From Verpa conica (Eukaryota > Ascomycota > Pezizomycetes > Pezizales > Morchellaceae): 64,000 bases of DNA. Below the pieces are notes generated by a model that was given only the letters and a program-made list of their open reading frames with translations, was not told the DNA's origin and did no database searches. This document shows, in pieces, positions 58,370 to 64,000 of this stretch (its first letter is position 1; the number at the start of each line of letters is the position of its first letter). The DNA is taken from assembly GCA_033030425.1 (NCBI GenBank), contig JAUFSD010000002.1:2542001-2606000 (forward strand). The letters run 5' to 3'. The position numbers and the translations under genes were made by a program.

Positions 58370-59437
58370 TTACAACTCCATGCCTACAAAGATCCATTCT
58401 TCACTTGTAATATCATCATCTGAGGACGATGAGTAAGATGAATCAATGCTGGAGAAGCTGCCACTACGACCAGAGGTATTAGAGGAGAAGCTGTCGCTCC
58501 TTCTCGAGGCGTTGTCAATATTGATAGAAGGCGCTGGGAGCCAGTGTGCGAGTGTGATGAGTTCAAAACCCACCCAGCCGAAATCGCGGATAAGAGCATC
58601 TGTATAAAACTGGTTAGCAAGGATCAAATTAAAATGCGAGGGAAGCATACGGATCCCGTCCGTTTTTCGATCCAAAGCAATGACAAGGCGGTCACAATTA
58701 AAACACTCTGTAGCAAGCTCAATAAGCGCGATGAGTCTGTAGAAACATTAGCAAGTATTCAACAAAAGAAAATAACAAAAAAACCAACATACCCGTGCTT
58801 TAACTGTGTCCCCTCTACATTCTCAAAGAACAAAAACAATGTCTTCTCTGCTCTCCCTCTCGTAATCTTCTCCGCGACAAACCCCCTAAAGCTCGCACCA
58901 CCCATATAGTCCCAAACCTCAATAAACTGCATCTCGCCCTTCCCTCCACTGTAAAGACTGTGACTATCGTTCTTATTGTTATTTTTATCGTTATAGAAAA
59001 CCGAGTCCATCGAATCAGAAACACTCTTCGAATTGTTCCCTCCACCAAGGAAAATTCGCTTCATGTCCCTACAAAGCAGTCTCTCACACTCCTTTGCGAT
59101 GGTTCTCGATGCCCCCTTCCCATTACTGGCGCGCGCAGTGCGCCGGCCAGAAGGAGGACTTGTTGGATACCCCGAGGATGCCTCAGGAACGCCACTGGAC
59201 CCCTAGGTTATGTCAGCAACAAATAAAATGAGCAGACCAGGCCCCTAGCAAGCTTAAAGCAGAGGATAACATACCGTCGGCGCCGGTCGAAGAGTAATGG
59301 AAGCTTTGGATGCCCGTAGGGCTCGACTTGCTTGTAGCGTAGCAGCTAGCTTCAATGCGAGTTCTCATGGCGGGAACCATAGAAGGCCTGCTTTGATGAT
59401 TATTACTACTACTGGGTTTACTACTCATCATCGCCAT
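58370..59437 (-). CDS. Ornithine decarboxylase antizyme, expressed by +1 ribosomal frameshifting
   Basis: Binds ornithine decarboxylase, targets it to the proteasome and so limits polyamine synthesis. Exons 59437-59275, 59202-58793, 58736-58651 and 58599-58370. Read from the start, the frame ends at TGA 59185-59183 after 60 codons. Skipping one base at TCC-TGA puts all later exons in a single open frame: total coding length minus one base is exactly 296 codons. Downstream are the antizyme hallmarks: ASRTIAKECERLLCRDMKR, FIEVWDYMGGASFRGFVAEK, LFLFFENVEG, LIALIELATECFNCDRLVIA, FGWVGFELITLAHW and EEWIFVGMEL at the C-terminus. The upstream frame starts MAMMSSKPSSSNNHQSRPSM; a second Met lies two codons in. 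Frameshifting in this family rises with polyamine level, giving feedback control. Confidence 0.93.
59183..59188 (-). promoter_or_regulatory. Antizyme +1 recoding site TCC-TGA
   Basis: The zero-frame codons end TGG-CGT-TCC-TGA, with G following. TCC-TGA is the canonical shift site of animal and fission-yeast antizymes (animals have TGG-TGC-TCC-TGA). It lies 14 bases into the second exon. Confidence 0.9.
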
Positions 59438-61596
59438 AATCCTTTTTTCTAGGGTTGTTTTCTTAAAAGCTTTTTGTGGTGTGTGGTAGTATTCAAAAAT
59501 CGCTTTTGACTGACAAGGGCCAAAAGCTAGCGGGTAGTAGAGTGGTTGTAGATAAATTTCTGACGATGAAGGATAGATAAGTGACAAGATAGTAGCACGA
59601 GGCTGATGGAAGTTAGAGGTTGTGAGGAGCCGGAAGAAGATCTTTGGGTGATGCAAGGAATGAAAAGGAAGAAGCGGGAAGCGAGGGTGAGCTTTGACTT
59701 TATGGTCCCTCGCTAGTGTCTATCGGTGGCGTTTGGACAACTAACGATAACTCCAATGCGGAGATTGCTGCTGGACTGAACGAGAACTATCTACAGATTC
59801 TGTAACAGGTCGCCTGAACTAATGTGCTGCATATGCAATCTATTCAAACAATTCGTGCCTCCAGAAATTACACCCTCCCAACCATTAATTTCTCTTCCCC
59901 AGGCTGTGGAATAAACAAAGAAGAGAAACGAAGGAAAAATAAATAAATTCAACGGCTGGGACACCAGACAAGACACAACCATCCAAACAACTCCAGCCAA
60001 CCAGCGCAGGCGATAGGCAACCGTTAACTGTATCTTTGCCGCCCAACCCGCCACGAGCTTCCCAAACCGGGGTGTGCACGTGGACCCGGAATGCTGGGAG
60101 ATGGAAGAAGCCAAACTACAGGTGGGGAGGGATACTGCATTGTTGGTTGGCCGGCTCCTCGGTTGGTTTTGTGCTACGGGTTGCACGATGCAGGACAGAC
60201 CCTTTGACTCGGCTGATGGGACAAGAGGTACTCTGAGGGCACCCGCGGGTTTGTTTCGACTTTGGCCGTTGAGGCCCTGACTAATCTAGTCACATCGTAT
60301 AAGAAATGGTAAGAAAAAACCCACCGGAAACATAGGGATCTGCAAGAAAGCTACATATGCATTGACATTTTTCGTGATATCCGGCACTATTGCGTGGCTC
60401 CCATTCATCCTTCTGGAATCCAAGACATCCCTGACGTCACTCGCTTGCGCATCTGTCGCACAAAGAAATCGCACACAACACGGAAGGTTGACAAGGCCAG
60501 AGGAATGAATAGAGTAGAGGGCCCTCTACTCCACTATGACAGTTCATACCCCGCCACATTCCGCCCATCATTACTCTGGCCCAAACTGCCATCTCCGATC
60601 GTTTGAGTGCTTTGCTTGCTTGGGAGCTCATGTTAGTATATCACGGCCTAATACGCTTCAACTACAATAGCCAGCTTGAGCCTTTGAGTGTCAGCTAAAC
60701 AAATAACCAATATAGTGATAGCTAGAGCTTATATTGATAGATGATTAGCCTTTTACCTACCACATACTTCAGGGTCGATGTATTTAACGATTGCCGGTCC
60801 CTCTTTACCCAACACACACCAATCTACCAGTGATGACCCGAGGGTCAATGTCAACTTTTGAGGGCTAGTTCATTATAGTTTGGAAAGCCGAGGTATGTAC
60901 AATATATATAAAGTTGATGGGTGCCTACAGCCCTGCATTTGGCTACTAAATGAATAGCACTTATATCGCAGCTAGGTTTGAATAAAGTACCAAGAAACCT
61001 ACATGAAGTGCAGAGTTCAGACCCAGTCCATGTATAAAAACGTCCATTATTCAGTCACTTTCTTGGCGACATAAACTCCATGATACAATACTGGTGTGGA
61101 CTTATGACGTCAATTGGACGTAGTATGAAAGATGCCGCTCGCTCTTGGTCATATTTGTCTTAGGAAATGATTGTCCAACGAACCTGTGCTGGTGTACGTT
61201 ATTGCCAATTCTGTTCGTTGTAGCAAGTCAATTTAGTGAATTTTAATGAAGAATCAAATGGTAGAGAAAGGCCGGTCGCCATAGTAAGGAATCCCTTATA
61301 CAGAGGCTCCATATTATAAGGTGTAGAAGAGCTGTACTTGGACGTGTGAACTTCTAAGCCTAGCTAAATAATGCATATGCCGGCTAGAGGTCTTTTAAGG
61401 TGAGAGTGTTGGTGTATAGTGGATCTGCTAGTATGTGATGTCATAGACATGTGTAGATATATAGGGACAGGTTTGCCCTCGCAGGCTCTTATAGGGATTT
61501 AACTGTTCTCGAACGATCATTATACCCTGAAAGTGATTTACCACTTTTTTTACACAGAAATAACGCAAACTACTACCACTGTTACAAGGAGGAGAA
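59438..61596. other. Intergenic region upstream of the antizyme gene
   Basis: About 2.2 kb between divergent genes. Short frames at 59791-60186 (-) and 60286-60631 (-) have some hydrophobic character but no motif I recognise and no consistent exon structure. I see no supported gene. Confidence 0.45.
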
Positions 61597-62072
61597 ATGT
61601 CTATCAACTCGCAAGCCCCAAACAACATAAATATTACCAGTCACGGGACCAGAGAAACGGGGTTCCCCGAACCTCTCTCCACGTACGTCCCCTGTTGCTT
61701 CCCTGCATCCGTTCTACCCGTTCGGGGGAACATGAAGTTGGAATGGGTGAGATTCACAACTGACTTCCTCAATTCAGAGAACGGAACACGACGCTCCCCC
61801 ACGGAGATGCGCAGACCGCGCCTCATGAGGAGCTCGACACGAATGTCATATCAGCAAAGTCACATCATCGCCGACCACATATTCCAGGTCACCATCACAA
61901 ACATGAAAAACAGCAACGGGCAGAGAGGGCACAGGAGGAAATGTATTCTGGCCTAGAGGTTCATGATAATGTTGATGACGGGAAACAGAATGACGGGGGA
62001 CAGGGTTATGGGGGACAGAAGGACGGGGTGGTGAAGAAGGTGCTGAATAAACTGAGCTGTGGTACTGTATAG
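61597..62072 (+). CDS. Unrecognised 126-residue hydrophilic protein with a CaaX-like end
   Basis: I do not recognise this protein. Exon 1 is 61597-61682 and exon 2 is 61778-62072; the intron has a GTACGT donor and AATTCAG acceptor, and the phases match exactly, leaving 98 open codons in exon 2. The N-terminus is MSINSQAPNNINITSHGTRE, followed by a His-rich HHRRPHIPGHHHKHEKQQRA, an acidic stretch and Gly/Gln/Asp-rich NDGGQGYGGQKDG. It ends in a basic amphipathic segment and Cys-Gly-Thr-Val. The last four residues fit a loose CaaX box, so prenylation is possible but weak. The composition suggests a small disordered stress-type protein. The mixed His/Gly/charged content and phase match argue it is real. 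Confidence 0.6.
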
Positions 62073-62604
62073 GGTACTGGGGTTTTCCTCTTTCTTTCTT
62101 CTCCTTTCTTTCCTTTTTTGAATTCCTGGGACTTTGTATTATGGCGCTGTACTCTGTATGATGGACCCTTGGAGGGATTAATAAAGTGGTAATACAATAT
62201 ATCCGCACGGATACTATCGACTTTTCTAGAAGGCTTTGTTTGCTTTCCGTCTGGTGCTTCTTCCTTGGTATCAGTACTCTGCCAGCTCTGAAACAAAATA
62301 AAGGGTCCTAGTCCCGGTGAAAAGCAATTCCTAGCATGCTGTTTCCAACCAGCCCATGCCAATAGCGATAAGGCACTGATAACCAGTGCGGGGGAAAGTT
62401 GTCAGCCCCGACATTCCCCAGGTTCAACCACACTCGTGTAACAAGGGCAGCCATATGCGTGGGTCCGCATGATGGTGTTCACAGCTACATTGACCATGCC
62501 CTCTAATATCCTTCTTTTTCTCCTCCGCACACCCCTCCATACTTCTTGAGTATCTCTTGAGCCATCAGCTACAACTGGTAACTGTTTACCTCACTGGTTC
62601 TAAA
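62073..62604. other. Intergenic region
   Basis: A 532-bp spacer between two plus-strand genes. A minus-strand frame across it overlaps the exon of the neighbouring gene and has no recognisable domain. Confidence 0.5.
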
Positions 62605-63373
62605 ATGACTTCGCCATGCGTCGGATCTTCTTCACCTGGCTCGGGGGTACAGTTCCCTCTATACTTATTACCGCCTATCCCCTTCCTCCGGCGTGCTAGA
62701 CCCGATGCTACCGTGGAGAAGTTGAAGGCGCCAGCTAAGAAAAGGAAGAGTAGGAAGGGTAAGGCGGCTGAGGAAAGTGATGTAGCTGAGGAGGGGTCGT
62801 TGGCTGGTCACACGCAGTATCTCAGGTGTCAGAAGTGCCAGAGTGACCTGTGCTTCACTGAGAGTATAATCTCGAAAGGTAAGCTTATTCCTGCCCTTCT
62901 TTGCAAATCAATACCTGTCACTCATCCTATTCCTGCTTTCATATAATCTGACATTCTATACAGGGTTTATGGGCCGTCATGGCCGAGCCTACCTACTCTC
63001 AGAGCTCTCTACCCCACGTATCACCTTGTCGAAACCTATCTCTCGCCCTCTGGTCACCGGTATGCATACGGTCTCCGATATCTCGTGCTCGCTGTGCCAT
63101 ACTGTTCTAGGGTGGAAATATATTAATGCTGAGGAAGTGGACCAACGCTATAAAATCGGGAAATATATACTGGAGAGGGAGAAAGTTGTTAAAATAAGCC
63201 ATTGGGATGGTCCTGGTGAGGTAAAGAATATGGAAGAGGGATGGGGTAATGGCGAGATTGAAGTAGATATAAATGATGAAGATGAACTAGAGGATTTATT
63301 TTTAGGAGTTTGGACGAAGGAAGGGGCATCCCGGAGGAGAAAGCGGAAAGAGGAAAGGAAAGCTAAGGAGTGA
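62605..63373 (+). CDS. Yippee-family zinc-binding protein
   Basis: Two exons, 62605-62878 and 62964-63373, join in phase (G|GG) to 227 residues. The yippee/Mis18 fold is marked by two zinc Cys pairs, CQKCQSDL and CSLCHTVLGWKY, with FMGRHGRAYLL after the intron and KIGKYILEREKVVKI near the end of the domain. A basic stretch KKRKSRKGK precedes the domain and may be a nuclear signal. The acidic DINDEDELEDLFLGVW tail and the basic C-terminus extend beyond the compact family core of about 110 residues. The yeast relative is Moh1, whose exact role is unclear. The start at 62605 was chosen because upstream in-frame sequence lacks conservation-like features. Confidence 0.88.
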
Positions 63374-64000
63374 CGGTTTCCAACTCCACCTTGCGCGAGC
63401 CCCTCATCTTCCATTTCTTCCGGATTTTACTACCTTTATCATGTTGTTTCTCCCCTTCTAGCTCATATCTCGCCTGTAGCTCTTCTCAGTATTTTATAGT
63501 ACTCTATACTTTTCTTATAAAATATGGATGAATAACTAAATTCTTATATTCTCCCTGTAAGAATACTGGGTTCTTATCCCAAAAGTATCCTTATAGAAAG
63601 AGACTACTGTACCAGGAAGGTTTATGTGTTAATTTATGTAGTTATATCTATTTTAATGTCATTATCAAACACAATCACTTTGTTTATTCAATTCATTCTA
63701 CACGCAGCAATAGCTCTTGATCATAATACCTTAATAGCCCATTAATCATATACATAGGAGAGGTCGCTTTATAACTATGTACATCTAGTAAACAGGGGGT
63801 TTATCTACATGTAGGTTACGCTATTGCTGGGCAAAGCCCCGGCATAATATCAACCAATACAACTTCGCTATTAGGATAGTTTCTGCTGTTAATTTAATAA
63901 CGATGGGGAAAAAAAAAATCCAAGAGCGGAAACCTCCTCTATGGCTTCCTCTAAACCTACTATTTACAAAAATCATTTTAGGGCGGTCACCTCTAAAACC
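63374..64000. other. 3' flank, AT-rich
   Basis: The right edge of the window, 627 bp. AT-rich, with no gene or repeat I can support. Confidence 0.5.

Noticed and set aside
59791..60631. Possible small membrane protein genes on the minus strand
   Set aside because: I tried joining the short hydrophobic frames, but no splice solution gave a protein I recognise or a consistent frame.
1..64000. CRISPR arrays, bacterial operons or prophage
   Set aside because: No regularly spaced repeats of the right size; all genes are intron-bearing eukaryotic genes.

Overview
This window looks like nuclear chromosomal DNA from a filamentous ascomycete (Pezizomycotina). The reasons are: dense short spliceosomal introns (about 45-120 bp, with GTATGT/GTAAGT-like donors and CTAAC/CTGAC branch points), genes about 1-2 kb apart on both strands, an intron-bearing tRNA, and typical filamentous-fungal gene families (TINC-like coiled coil, COP9 subunit 3, Bre4-like FUSC transporter, AIM2-like dienelactone hydrolase). 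The lineage within Pezizomycotina is not settled by what I can read.

Left part (1-14,100): a TINC-like coiled-coil protein (-), dCMP deaminase DCD1 (+), the bifunctional histidine enzyme HIS7 (+) with a TGACTC general-control box, a many-exon Bre4/ArAE-type membrane transporter (+) and the SAGA subunit HFI1/ADA1 (+). Middle-left (14,800-34,700): the flippase RFT1 (-), an intron-containing tRNA-Met(CAT), a mitochondrial carrier (-), the Fe-S scaffold ISU1 (+), the deubiquitinase UBP14 (-), a dienelactone hydrolase (-) divergent from RFA1 (+, with two MluI cell-cycle boxes upstream), ribosomal protein eL18 (+) and a lineage-specific Ser-rich tail-anchored protein (-).

Middle-right (36,500-48,500): ATG7 (+), an accessory island (38,900-43,300) with a nested transposon-in-retroposon and two tandem paralogous genes of a MazF/PemK-like type, PRO2 (-) divergent from CSN3 (+) across a TGAGTCA Gcn4-type site, and an SR-type RRM splicing protein (+). 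Right part (48,500-64,000): a 4.3-kb gene-poor repeat stretch with a clean TA-flanked MITE, a frame-broken F-box/ankyrin gene (+), exocyst SEC6 (-), ornithine decarboxylase antizyme (-) with a programmed +1 frameshift site, an unrecognised 126-residue gene (+) and a yippee-family zinc protein (+).

Most genes are unrelated housekeeping loci. The unusual content lies in how they are read (antizyme recoding, an AT-AC intron in ISU1, a GC-AG intron, 8-16-nt micro-exons, an in-frame optional intron) and in the mobile DNA: four very short copies of one retroposon family with 11-14 bp target duplications, and two unrelated MITEs. The tandem MazF/PemK-like pair is the best candidate for an undescribed system.
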